A stretch of 64,000 nucleotides of DNA. It comes from Streptomyces asiaticus (lineage in GTDB: Bacteria > Actinomycetota > Actinomycetes > Streptomycetales > Streptomycetaceae). A model generated the notes under the pieces. The model saw only the letters and a program-made list of their open reading frames with translations. It had not been told where the DNA came from and did not search any database. Within the stretch, counting starts at the first letter, position 1. The number at the start of each line of letters is the position of its first letter. Shown one piece after another: positions 18,705 through 26,632 of this stretch. Both the position numbers and the translations under genes were made by a program. The DNA lies in NCBI RefSeq assembly GCF_018138715.1, contig NZ_JAGSHX010000002.1, positions 1 through 64,000 of the forward strand, in the 5' to 3' direction.

Positions 18705-19379
18705 TCAGCGGCGGCTGGCGAAGTGGTGGAGCCGGTCGGCCAGGCGTCGGTCGGGGCGGTGGACGATGCCGCAGCCTGGTGCGCGGGATGCCAGCCGCTC
18801 GACCTCGGCTTCCAGGCAGCCGGTTGGCGCGCTGGCCGTGGAGCCGTTCGCGCCCACGTACTTTGCGACGACCTCGAGCGCTTCGAAGAAGCCGTCGTCC
18901 GCGCCGTCGTCCATGGACTGGATGAGCTGGTGGAACCAGTGCTGGGCCTCGCGGTCCTCGCCGAGCTCGTAGTGGCGCAGGTGGAGGCAGTAGGCGGCGG
19001 CGCGGTGGCCGGCGCCCGCGGCCAGCTTCCACCAGAACTCGGCACTTTCGGGGTGTCCGGTCAGATACAGCAGGCAGCCGAAGACCAGGGCGCCGTCGAT
19101 GTCCAGCTGCTCCGCGGCCGCGACGGGGTCCGGCTCTTCCCCGGCCTGGACGGGATCCTCGGCCAGGCGGTCGACGTGGCTGGCCGCCCCCGGCTCGTTG
19201 AGGACCCAGCGCGAGACCACACTCAGGCGCTGCTGGGCCTGGGCGGCCCGGGCCAGGTCCGGGTTCGGGGAGGTGAGAGCGGCGTCGGCGGCCAGTCGGC
19301 GAAGACCGGCCGCGACGTCGAAAGACCGGGAAGACGTGGGGATGGCGGCATCGGCCAGGAGAGCATCGAGAGCGGTCAC
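18705..19379 (-). CDS. Sel1/TPR-like protein coupled to ECF sigma factor
   Basis: The start codon overlaps the sigma gene stop by 4 bp (ATGA), so the two are translationally coupled. 224 aa, helical; the centre (LVFGCLLYLTGHPESAEFWW, AAAYCLHLRHYELGEDREAQ) is two Sel1-like units. The C-terminus is basic and polar. The position immediately after a sigma factor suggests a regulator such as an anti-sigma partner, but no zinc-anti-sigma HxxxCxxC motif or transmembrane segment is present. Confidence 0.6.
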   Translation of the reverse strand: MTALDALLADAAIPTSSRSFDVAAGLRRLAADAALTSPNPDLARAAQAQQRLSVVSRWVLNEPGAASHVDRLAEDPVQAGEEPDPVAAAEQLDIDGALVFGCLLYLTGHPESAEFWWKLAAGAGHRAAAYCLHLRHYELGEDREAQHWFHQLIQSMDDGADDGFFEALEVVAKYVGANGSTASAPTGCLEAEVERLASRAPGCGIVHRPDRRLADRLHHFASRR

Positions 19380-19978
19380 TGTCCGTTTCCTTCCTTGGCT
19401 TCCTGGGATTTGGCGGGGAGTCCCAGCTGCACTCGCAGACGTTCCTTGGCTTTGCGGCAGTGGTAGTCCACGGTGCGGTCGCTCAGGCCCATGAACCAGG
19501 CGATCCGGGAGGTGGGGTATTCCAGGATGTAGCGCAGGACCACCACGTCGAACTGGCGGGGCGGCAGCTCGGCTATCGCCTCGTACAGGCCGGTGCCGCT
19601 CTGCATGACCCTCAGCTTGTCCCGGGCGGCACGCAGGGCCTGTTCGATCGGGCCGTTGATGACGAACGCCGGCGGCCGTCCCTCGGCCTCCAGCCTCCGC
19701 CCCACGATCCGGCGGACGACCGCCCAGGCGCGCTGCTCGAGGTTGCCCTCCTGCAGCAGCTGGTCCCAGCTCGCCAGGATCTCCAGGAATGCCTTGTGGA
19801 TCGCTTCCTCCGCCGCTCGGCGGCCGCCGAGCTGGGTTTCGGCGTAGTCGTGGAAGAGCTCCTGGTGTCCGAGGTAGAAGGCCTCGAAGTCCAGCGGGAG
19901 CTGCAGCGGGACGCGCACCGGCTGAGGCGCTCCTGCGTCCGGAGACGCGGCGCCCTCGGAAGTGCTGTCACCGATCAC
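19376..19978 (-). CDS. ECF-type RNA polymerase sigma factor
   Basis: 200 aa. Region 2-like sequence (AAEEAIHKAFLEILASWDQ) is followed by a linker and a clear region 4: LPPRQFDVVVLRYILEYPTS then IAWFMGLSDRTVDYHCRKAK, where the helix-turn-helix contacts the -35 element. The N-terminal ~25 residues are Ser/Pro-rich. First gene of an apparent three-gene operon with the TPR-like protein and the small membrane protein. Its regulon is unknown. Confidence 0.8.
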   Translation of the reverse strand: MIGDSTSEGAASPDAGAPQPVRVPLQLPLDFEAFYLGHQELFHDYAETQLGGRRAAEEAIHKAFLEILASWDQLLQEGNLEQRAWAVVRRIVGRRLEAEGRPPAFVINGPIEQALRAARDKLRVMQSGTGLYEAIAELPPRQFDVVVLRYILEYPTSRIAWFMGLSDRTVDYHCRKAKERLRVQLGLPAKSQEAKEGNGQ

Positions 19979-20444
19979 ATCGGCCTCCCGGCAGCGTCAC
20001 GCATCGCGGGGACATCCATCGCACGGTTCCTCTTCGTCGAGGTTGGGGTGGACACGGCGCACAACGGGTGTACGTCGAAGGCTTCTTGGTCCTCGAGTTC
20101 CACCTAAGCGATTTCCGGGCCGAACCACGCATCCGCAACCTAAGAAAAACTACTCAGTGATCTCTAACCGGCACGGTAAGTAGTTTTATGTGAAAATACA
20201 TGACATGTGATCAAAGCCCTGACCAGCGCAAGTGCAGACGCGCCCCTCACGGGGACGGCCAGGATCGACCACGTAGGTGGCCGACGTCACACGCGAGCAG
20301 GCGTCGCGCAGACCGGAACGAACGGCCCCGTCTCGCCGGGCGACAACGCCTAACACACCGCCCCGGGTTGTCGCTGAACCTGGGACAGGGGCTGACAAGG
20401 TCTCACCTCCCCGCCGCCCAGCGGAGAACCAACGAAACGCGACT
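19979..20444. other. Gene-free stretch with AT-rich inverted repeat
   Basis: 466 bp without a convincing gene. The centre (20140-20215) is unusually AT-rich for this DNA and holds the inverted repeat listed separately. Confidence 0.5.
20146..20187. repeat. 9-bp perfect inverted repeat in AT-rich DNA
   Basis: AAAACTACT at 20146-20154 is repeated inverted as AGTAGTTTT at 20179-20187, spaced by 24 bases. It sits 0.26 kb past the end of the recombinase operon, so it may be a recombination or operator site, or a weak transcript end. Confidence 0.4.
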
Positions 20445-20792
20445 TCAGGACCGCGGGAGGTGGCGGGCTTCGCAGGCGGTACAGGCCTCGCCGCCCGGCC
20501 GGGCAAGCTCGCCCAGCGCCTGGTCGAGCGTGAGGCCCGCGCCGCCGGTCGGTATCCAGCACGACTCGTGGTGGATGACCCGGCGCCCGGGTCCGCCCAC
20601 GGGCGCGGGCAGATGCTGCACACTCCACCAGCCTGCCGGGGCGGCGGGGACGGAGCGGGGCGGCCGGCCTGGCGGGCGTTCCCGCCGGGTCGGCACGCCG
20701 GAGTAGTCAATGTCCTCGATGGGAGTGACCAGCCGAGCGGGAACGCGAAAGATGACCTCGTCAGGCTCGACCGTGATCCGGTCCGGCAGCAA
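20445..20792 (-). CDS. Small protein, C-terminus DUF6233-like
   Basis: ATG 20792, 30 bp downstream of the Cys-rich gene, same strand, so probably the last gene of the recombinase operon. 115 aa. It begins LPDRITVEPDEVIFRVPARL and ends with HHESC, a spacer with LTLDQALGELARPGGEACTA and CEAR. The late His/Cys pairs resemble the C-termini of small Streptomyces DUF6233 proteins. That assignment is tentative. Confidence 0.5.
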   Translation of the reverse strand: MLPDRITVEPDEVIFRVPARLVTPIEDIDYSGVPTRRERPPGRPPRSVPAAPAGWWSVQHLPAPVGGPGRRVIHHESCWIPTGGAGLTLDQALGELARPGGEACTACEARHLPRS

Positions 20793-20822
20793 CTGGCGGA
20801 GAGGCAGTATTTCGAGGGTGCG

Positions 20823-23132
20823 CTATTCGCTGGTGGCCATGCGGGCTGCGAGGTAAGCGCTCCAGTCGTCTTTCGCGTACTTCGCCCATCTCTGTGCTGT
20901 GCCGGGGTGCATGCCGAAGAGGTCGGCGACCACGATGGGTGGGAGGCTGGTGACGGCTTCGATCATGGCGGTGTTGCGGGCGGCGAGGACGGGCAGCCCG
21001 ACCTGGTTGAGCAGGCTGTGGGTGCCGGCCACGTTTCGTGGCCTGCCTGGTTGTATGCCTGGGAAGAGGTAGCCGTTTCCGTTGCCGAACTGCTGGTCCA
21101 TTCGTGAGTCGGTCACGGGCTGGGCGATCTGTTCCTCGATCAGCAGGGCCAGTTTCGGCGGCAGCAGCACGGGGTGGCGGTCGAGCGTGAGGTAGGCGCC
21201 GTTTTCGTCGCGGTGAAAGCGGTCGGTGGTCAGTCCGACGATGCGGGAGACGGGGATGGCATAGAGCCTGACCAGGGCTCCGATGATGCGTGCGTCCCGT
21301 GGAATGGCATCGTCATTGAGGCAGCGCCGGAGCTGGTCCTGGAGGTCTTGTTCGTCCAGGAACCCGGAGGAGTTCTTCTTGGGCGGGCGGGAAATGATGA
21401 GCCTGCCGGTGATGCGTCTGGCAACCGCCCACTGGATGAACGTGACGACCGTCCGGTGCAGGGAAGAGTGGTCAACGAGCCAGCGGTCGAGGTCGCTCTG
21501 CGTGGTGTCCTGTAGGCCGATCTTGTTCGTGTCCAGCCAGGACATGAAGCCGATGGCGGCCTTGATTTCCCTGATGTCGGCCTTGACAGCCAAGGTGGTG
21601 TAGCGGTCCCGGGCCGCGCGTCGGCGGGCGTCGCGGACGATGTGCCACTCGCCGAATGCCCGGACCACCCGGGCCTGGTGGGGCGGGAGCTGTCGGATGG
21701 TGTTGGCCAGCCAGAGTTCCAGGCGGGCGAGGTTCTCGTGTCGGCGGGGCAGAACGCCGGCCGTGACGAGCAGGCCGCGAAGGCAGCCTGTGGCATTGTT
21801 CTGGGGCAGCGCATCCAGCATCTCGTGGGTGAACTCGCCTTGCTGGGCTGAAAGGTCGGCGAGGAATTCCGCACCGCGGCTGCGTCGCAGCCAGTTGAGG
21901 ACGGCGTAGGGGTTTTCGGCTTCTGTCAGGGCCGTGGCCAAGGGCTTGAGACGCGGGGGGACGGTGCCGCCCTCTGGGCTGAGCAGGCCGTGGACGCGGT
22001 TGGTGAGGACGCAGCGGGGGCAGCAGCCGTCGTCGTAGATGTCGTCCGGTTCTTTGCACTGCCGGCAGTGTGAGTCGGGGGCGTCGATGCCGCAACAGGA
22101 CCGGCAGATCTCCTGACCATCGGCGCCGCAGGCGACCATGACACGCAGGCGTCGGCAGACGGAGCACGGGGCGGGGACCCGGGTGCGTCGCTGGTAGCAG
22201 CCGGAGCAGAGGTTGCCGATCGGCCAGGCGCTGTGCGCGAGTTTCATCCCGCCGCAGTCATCGCACTTCCGGATCGGCCGTGGCCAGCAGGAGAGGCAGT
22301 GGAACGCGCCGTCGCGGGCTGTGGCGTGACGGCCGTGGCGGAAGCGGCCGCAGACAACGCAGGTTCCCTTGGAGCCGCGGTAACAGCGGGTGCAGACATC
22401 TGTCCGGCCGTCGGCCTGGCGAGCCGAGATCGCCCGGTCCTCTCCGCAGATCCCGCAGCGGCGTTTCGGGGCCTGGTAGCAGTTCCCGCAGAGCGGGGCG
22501 CCGTCGGTGTTGCTGTACTTGTGCGGGGCGAGTGTTCCGCAGGATGCGCACTCACGCTCGGGCCGCGGAACGCAGTTCCTGCAGAGCACGGTTCCGTCGG
22601 CCAGTCGGCGGGCCGGACTGCGCATCCGCCCGCATCCGGCGCACTCCTCGACGACCATGGGGTCCTTGACGTAGCAGCGTCGGCAGATAGGGCCGTCCTC
22701 GCGGTGAGTGACGATGAACCCGTCCTGCTTGCACCGGCCGCAGGTCTTCACCCTCGCTTTGGAGTAGCACCAGCCGCAGCACCGGCCCTGCGGTGTTGTC
22801 CGCAGAGGCAAAGGGTCTGGCCGGCCGCAATGGACGCATCGCGGCCTGGTGATCGCATCGCCGAAGCCGGCCTCGTCCAGCAGGCTCGCAAGCCGGACCA
22901 GTGTCACGGGGCAGTGCGGCGACGGAGCGGACCATGCGTCCGGGTGCTCCGCCAGATGCGTGTCCAACTGCCGTGCGGGAGCAGGGGGCCATGCCTTCGC
23001 CCGCTGAAGAACGGCCTGGACCTGCGCAGGCGTCATCCGCCGCTCCGTCACCTCCTGGATGTGGCCGACCAGACGGGCCCTGACCTGGTCCAGTGCACTC
23101 CGCCGCTGCCGCGAAGTCTGCTTGCTCGTCAT
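20823..23132 (-). CDS. 769-aa multi-zinc-ribbon protein with recombinase-like C-terminus
   Basis: The start overlaps the HTH gene stop by 4 bp. Residues ~95-375 contain about ten tandem CxxC pairs spaced ~25-35 aa (RCVHCGRP, TCGRCKQDG, ECAGCGRM, RRCGICGED, KCDDCGGM), consistent with a run of small zinc ribbons. The last ~300 residues are helical (YTTLAVKADIREIKAAIGFM, ALVRLYAIPVSRIVGLTTDR). They are laid out like a tyrosine-recombinase core, but I see no Arg, His-x-x-Arg and Tyr set, so it is likely catalytically inert. It may be a DNA-binding accessory factor for the recombinase at 23452. Confidence 0.7.
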   Translation of the reverse strand: MTSKQTSRQRRSALDQVRARLVGHIQEVTERRMTPAQVQAVLQRAKAWPPAPARQLDTHLAEHPDAWSAPSPHCPVTLVRLASLLDEAGFGDAITRPRCVHCGRPDPLPLRTTPQGRCCGWCYSKARVKTCGRCKQDGFIVTHREDGPICRRCYVKDPMVVEECAGCGRMRSPARRLADGTVLCRNCVPRPERECASCGTLAPHKYSNTDGAPLCGNCYQAPKRRCGICGEDRAISARQADGRTDVCTRCYRGSKGTCVVCGRFRHGRHATARDGAFHCLSCWPRPIRKCDDCGGMKLAHSAWPIGNLCSGCYQRRTRVPAPCSVCRRLRVMVACGADGQEICRSCCGIDAPDSHCRQCKEPDDIYDDGCCPRCVLTNRVHGLLSPEGGTVPPRLKPLATALTEAENPYAVLNWLRRSRGAEFLADLSAQQGEFTHEMLDALPQNNATGCLRGLLVTAGVLPRRHENLARLELWLANTIRQLPPHQARVVRAFGEWHIVRDARRRAARDRYTTLAVKADIREIKAAIGFMSWLDTNKIGLQDTTQSDLDRWLVDHSSLHRTVVTFIQWAVARRITGRLIISRPPKKNSSGFLDEQDLQDQLRRCLNDDAIPRDARIIGALVRLYAIPVSRIVGLTTDRFHRDENGAYLTLDRHPVLLPPKLALLIEEQIAQPVTDSRMDQQFGNGNGYLFPGIQPGRPRNVAGTHSLLNQVGLPVLAARNTAMIEAVTSLPPIVVADLFGMHPGTAQRWAKYAKDDWSAYLAARMATSE

Positions 23133-23455
23133 GACCGGTCGGGGCGGCGGATGACGGTCCGGCGCCGGGCGACCGGCACGTCACCGGGTTGACCGTCGGC
23201 GGTCTTACGGACCTGAGTGTTCACCACCTCGGGCTTGATCAGGTCGTTCGGGGTGCACTCCAGGATGTCGCAGAGCGCGACCAAGGTGTCCATGCTCAGC
23301 CGCTGCGGCGGCTGGGTCACCAGCCGGTAGACCTGCTCGCGCGAGAGCGTGATGCCCCGCTCCGCCAACAGTGGGACCAAGTCCGAGGTCTGGAACATGC
23401 CCCGCTTAGCCATGAGTTGGCGCAGCTGCCACTGGTAGCCCATCTTCTTGATCAC
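23129..23455 (-). CDS. XRE-family helix-turn-helix regulator
   Basis: The start overlaps the recombinase stop by 4 bp. 108 aa; the helix-turn-helix spans ~residues 25-75 (LVPLLAERGITLSREQVYRL, LSMDTLVALCDILECTPNDL), the common Cro/C1 form. It is the middle gene of a coupled trio and may act as repressor or directionality factor for the recombinase. Confidence 0.8.
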   Translation of the reverse strand: MIKKMGYQWQLRQLMAKRGMFQTSDLVPLLAERGITLSREQVYRLVTQPPQRLSMDTLVALCDILECTPNDLIKPEVVNTQVRKTADGQPGDVPVARRRTVIRRPDRS

Positions 23456-24567
23456 GCGGTCACGCTCCAGTCCTCACCCAGACGGTTCTTCATCACCGTC
23501 TCCAGCAACTGGTTGCGATACTCGTTCGACACACCCATGTAGATGGCCGTGGTCGACGCATGGGAGTGGCCGACCTGCTCCTGCACGAACCGGGCCGGGT
23601 AGCCGAACTCGGTCAGGTGCGTGATGTAGCTGTGGCGCAGGCAGTGAAGGTCGAGGTCCTCGTCGAGGCCAGCGGCCTCGCGGGCGGTGACGAACGCCTC
23701 GTTGATCGTGCGGGGCGCGACCCGTCCGACCCGCTCGGTCACCCACAGAGCAGGGTGCCGACCCGGAGAAAGGCGGGGCCGGATCTCGGTGATCCACTCG
23801 GTGAGGATGTCGACGATCCAGTCCATCTCCGGGACGGTCAGCACCGTGCGCCGCTTGGGCGAGGCACCCTTCGAGGACTTGCCGTAGCGGACCATCAGGC
23901 TGCCGTAGGCGCCGAACTGCGGGGCCTTGCGATTGCGGCGCAGATCTACCAGGTCCAGCCGGGACGACTCAGTGCGGCGTGTGCCGAAGGCGTAGACCGC
24001 CTTCAGGATGGCGGCGTCCCGCAGGGTCGTGAGGACACCCTTGCGGCCCTGACCCTTGATCCGGGCGGGGCGGGCGTCGGCCGCGTCGAAGAGGGCCTGG
24101 ACCTCGTCGTAGGTGAGCGGCCGGCGCCGGGGATCGCCCTCGTACTCCACCGTGTGCAGAACCGAGTTGCCCTCATGGAAGACTTCCTGGGGCACCTCCC
24201 CGAACCGCTCCGCGCAGACCTCGATCCAGCCGTAGCGCGCATCGAGGAGGTACTCCAGGAACAGCCCGATCGTCACCTCGTACGAACGGGCCGTGGACAT
24301 CTGGATCGGACTGCTCCCGCTGCGCAGGTGGGCGATGAACGCCTCCCCGTCCGCGGGCATCCACTGCCAGGGGTACAGCCCGGTGAACTCCTCCAGCCGC
24401 TCGATCAGCCGCAGTCGCGGGTCGATCGTCGTCGATCTCAGGAACCGGGCCGACTGCTGCCGAGCCCAGCCCTCCCTCATCGCCTCGAACACCGCCTTGG
24501 CCGGGTCGAGATGTACGACGTTTGCCGCCAGCACAAGACGGGACGATCCGGGTGCCTCAGTAACCAT
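23452..24567 (-). CDS. Tyrosine recombinase/integrase (371 aa)
   Basis: An N-terminal SAM-like core-binding domain is followed by the catalytic domain. Visible catalytic residues are Arg in FGTRRTESSRLDL, His-x-x-Arg in LHCLRHSYITHL, His in VGHSHASTT and the nucleophile in AIYMGV. No ribosome site precedes ATG 24567; the start abuts a palindrome (24574-24590), so it may be leaderless or the true start may differ. First of three overlapping genes (integrase, HTH, Cys-rich). Confidence 0.85.
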   Translation of the reverse strand: MVTEAPGSSRLVLAANVVHLDPAKAVFEAMREGWARQQSARFLRSTTIDPRLRLIERLEEFTGLYPWQWMPADGEAFIAHLRSGSSPIQMSTARSYEVTIGLFLEYLLDARYGWIEVCAERFGEVPQEVFHEGNSVLHTVEYEGDPRRRPLTYDEVQALFDAADARPARIKGQGRKGVLTTLRDAAILKAVYAFGTRRTESSRLDLVDLRRNRKAPQFGAYGSLMVRYGKSSKGASPKRRTVLTVPEMDWIVDILTEWITEIRPRLSPGRHPALWVTERVGRVAPRTINEAFVTAREAAGLDEDLDLHCLRHSYITHLTEFGYPARFVQEQVGHSHASTTAIYMGVSNEYRNQLLETVMKNRLGEDWSVTA

Positions 24568-24573
24568 GCAAGC

Positions 24574-24590
24574 GTTGCATCTGACGCAAC
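24574..24590. promoter_or_regulatory. Palindromic operator-like site A
   Basis: GTTGCATCTGACGCAAC lies 7 bp upstream of the integrase start and is a near-perfect palindrome (one mismatch). It overlaps TGCAAGCGTTGCA (24568-24580) and matches site B at 24704-24718. Candidate operator for the HTH protein, or recombinase site. Confidence 0.5.
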
Positions 24591-24703
24591 ATTGTTGTGT
24601 CGGCCGTTCTCGTTGCTGGTCAGCGGACCGAGTGAACTCTCGTGCTTCGACCTTCCCGGGCCGCCGATCAGCGGGTACTGGCGTTCTCTCGACTCGCGCA
24701 GTG

Positions 24704-24718
24704 TTGCATCAGATGCAA
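24704..24718. promoter_or_regulatory. Palindromic operator-like site B
   Basis: TTGCATCAGATGCAA, a perfect 15-bp palindrome around a central A. Matches site A at 13 of 15 positions and lies 129 bp from it. It overlaps the last codons and stop of the 66-aa gene at 24709. Confidence 0.5.
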
Positions 24719-24909
24719 TTCATCCTGTTTTGCACTTCAGCCCAGATGGACAGACGCAGCTCGTACCACCAACCGCCTCCGGGGCCGGGACGGTAGATGC
24801 GGCGCATGACCTGTGCCGTAACACTCTGGCCATCAGCCAGCTCGTGCCATGCCAGCGGTCCTGGCGCATCCGGGTCCGGACCCTCAGGGCTGAAGGCCTC
24901 CTCCGTCAC
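24709..24909 (-). CDS. 66-aa hypothetical protein
   Basis: GTG at 24909, two bases after the stop of the upstream 115-aa gene, with GAGG in the overlapping sequence. Contains AWHELADGQSVTAQVMRRIY and GGWWYELRLSIWAEVQ. Acidic N-terminus, beta-like C-terminus. Its stop codon lies inside palindrome B. Unknown family. Confidence 0.55.
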   Translation of the reverse strand: MTEEAFSPEGPDPDAPGPLAWHELADGQSVTAQVMRRIYRPGPGGGWWYELRLSIWAEVQNRMNCI

Positions 24910-24911
24910 AG

Positions 24912-25259
24912 CTAGGCGGCCGGTGTGTCGGCGGGGGCGTCGTGGGCGTGCTTGAGCATCATCCGCGCGGTGACGCGGTCCGGGCCCTCCAGCGTCTGCC
25001 AGAAGGAGTGCGTGACGACGGTGCTGGTCAGCTCCCACTGACGGTCGCGCAGCCGTCGCACCTCCGCCTGATCTTCCTCGGACCAGCCGTCGGTCGCGGG
25101 GCGCTGTCGCGGGCGCCAGCGCTCCGGATCGTCGAAACCCGGGTGAGGCTCAACAGACCACGGGAGACGGGCGTACACCGCCGTAAGGGTGTGGGCGACC
25201 TGGTGAAGCTCTTCCTGCGCGGTGAGCAGGTCCTCAGGGAAGTCGTAGGCTCTGGCCAT
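24912..25259 (-). CDS. 115-aa hypothetical protein
   Basis: ATG 25259. The product is highly charged and helical (AEVRRLRDRQWELTSTVVTH, FPEDLLTAQEELHQVAHTLT), with no domain I recognise. First gene of the minus-strand series that leads into the recombinase trio and divergent from ku, sharing a 159-bp upstream region with it. Confidence 0.6.
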   Translation of the reverse strand: MARAYDFPEDLLTAQEELHQVAHTLTAVYARLPWSVEPHPGFDDPERWRPRQRPATDGWSEEDQAEVRRLRDRQWELTSTVVTHSFWQTLEGPDRVTARMMLKHAHDAPADTPAA

Positions 25260-25418
25260 GACGGAATCATAAACCTGTTCGATTCCCGAGGCGGTGAGTC
25301 AGCGCTCGGAATGTCGCCGTGTGCGGTGGAGGGCCGGATGACGTAACCGCGCCCCAGCTTCCCCACCAGGTTGGCCTACGCTGGAGTCGACCCCAGGGGG
25401 GCTCGTGGGAGGTACGCC

Positions 25419-25465
25419 ATGCCACGCCCTGTCTGGTCTGGGGCCGTGTCCTTCGGCCTCGTGAC
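25419..25465 (+). pseudogene. ku: ku, 5' fragment (interrupted)
   Basis: ATG preceded by GGGAGGT. The 15 complete codons read MPRPVWSGAVSFGLV, the conserved start of bacterial Ku (usually M.R..WSG.ISFGLV). After GTGAC the sequence switches to the mobile element. The rest of ku resumes at 33163. Joined, the two parts give 933 bases, 310 codons plus stop, in frame. Ku binds DNA ends and recruits LigD in non-homologous end joining; this copy is inactivated unless the element excises. Confidence 0.9.
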
Positions 25466-25478
25466 TTCTCTGAACCAA
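25464..25478. other. attL: left end of element in ku
   Basis: Core AC (25464-25465) is followed by TTCT and CTGAACCAA (25470-25478). The last nine bases are the exact inverse of TTGGTTCAG at the right end (33144-33152). Confidence 0.75.
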
Positions 25479-25526
25479 CCTCTGCAACCGGCGTTCGGGT
25501 TCGCCAGCCCACCTCGAGGACGAGGT

Positions 25527-26273
25527 TCACTCCTGACTCTTCCCTCCCAGTTCAGCCAACATCGGGCTGAGTCTTGCAGCGAGCCGGGAGTCGGTCTGCT
25601 CGAGTTCGTCGGTCAGGACAGCGACGGCTGCTTTCAAGGCCCGTCGTAGCTCTGACGCCGCGACCGAGCGGACGAGCGTTGCTTCAAGTGGCGCAGTCAT
25701 GATCGCGGGAAGCAGGTGGGCGCCCTTCGCGTGGACGGCCGCATAGCCAAGACGTAGGCACGCCAGTGCGACGACGTGATCACGCAAGGCGCTGATCCAG
25801 TATTCGGCCTGCCATTCCCGGCCTCGCCGGATGCAGATGTGGGCGTGTAAAGCGTGATGCCAGGCGAGGCCAATCAGGGTGTCGCGATCGGCTTGCGGGA
25901 AGGGGGCCAGGGTTCGTTCCTCACCGAAGATGGTCCGCCACTGCGGGCCTCGCGGACCGAACTCCTCTTCGGGGCAGAACGTGAGGTCGACCTCCAGCCA
26001 GCCGGGCAGGAGGAACACGCGAATGATTCTGCGGTCGGCCGGCAGATCCCAGTGATGCAGGGCGCCGAGCTCGCCGTGGAACCACTGCGTCCAGCGGCTC
26101 AAGGGCACCGCGAGCTCGCCATGGACTGCGAGAACCAGGTCAGTGTCCGACCATCGATCGCTGTGTCCGGTGGCTTGTGAACCGGTCAGGGCCGCTCCAG
26201 TGACGGTCTCGTCAGCTTCGGCAAACTGGATCAAGCGATCTCTGAGGCAGTCCCGTTCTTCGACGGAGAACAT
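25527..26273 (-). CDS. Nucleotidyltransferase (aminoglycoside adenylyltransferase-like)
   Basis: 248 aa. The polymerase-beta nucleotidyltransferase signature is GSQATGHSDRWSDTDLVL (GS, then DxD) near residues 32-49, with a third acidic strand at WLEVDLTF. A helical C-terminal domain follows (WHHALHAHICIRRGREWQAE). Architecture and length match the AadK/ANT(6)-like group. Resistance activity is not established. Leftmost cargo gene in the element, 50 bp from attL. Its start is overlapped by the frame of intB remnant 3. Confidence 0.75.
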   Translation of the reverse strand: MFSVEERDCLRDRLIQFAEADETVTGAALTGSQATGHSDRWSDTDLVLAVHGELAVPLSRWTQWFHGELGALHHWDLPADRRIIRVFLLPGWLEVDLTFCPEEEFGPRGPQWRTIFGEERTLAPFPQADRDTLIGLAWHHALHAHICIRRGREWQAEYWISALRDHVVALACLRLGYAAVHAKGAHLLPAIMTAPLEATLVRSVAASELRRALKAAVAVLTDELEQTDSRLAARLSPMLAELGGKSQE

Positions 26274-26533
26274 GCATGGGTCCTTTCCGCTGCTGCCACG
26301 GGAGCTCTCGCCTGCTGGTTGATCGTGTCGTTTGCCCGGAGTACCGGCTTGGAAGTTCGCAGGCAGCAGCGTCTTGTGCAGGCAAGCAGGCGGCCGGACT
26401 CAGGTAGCTCGTGCGGGGCTCTCGCCGAACGCGAGGGCATGCCCAGGTCGACCATCTCTCGTTCTCGTGCTGTCTGCACATCGCGTTGAGTGATTTTGGC
26501 CTTGGTACCGGTGAGACTCACGCGAAGACGTCT
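26231..26533 (-). pseudogene. intB 3'-end remnant 3 (degenerate)
   Basis: The frame contains LRVSLTGTKAKITQ and EMVDLGMPS, matching LRVSLAGAEDKLAQ and TAIDLGMPR near the end of intB. Homology starts ~40 codons later than in the other two remnants, so it is truncated. It extends into the start of the nucleotidyltransferase, just as full intB overlaps its own downstream gene. Confidence 0.5.
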
Positions 26534-26536
26534 GCA

Positions 26537-26549
26537 GCTCTTTGAAACC
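26537..26549. repeat. Junction motif copy (weak)
   Basis: GCTCTTTGAAACC resembles the left-end motif TTCTCTGAAC. It lies between intB remnant 3 and the phosphotransferase gene. Confidence 0.35.
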
Positions 26550-26632
26550 GAATCGGTGATGCCAGAGGAATCACAGCGAAATGTTCCGGAGCGAGAGCCA
26601 CTCCGCCTACCGCCTCAGTACTGTGACCTCGC

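Noticed and set aside
20186..20710. 174-codon minus-strand frame
   Set aside because: Overlaps the better frame 20445-20792 and extends through gene-free DNA with no features.
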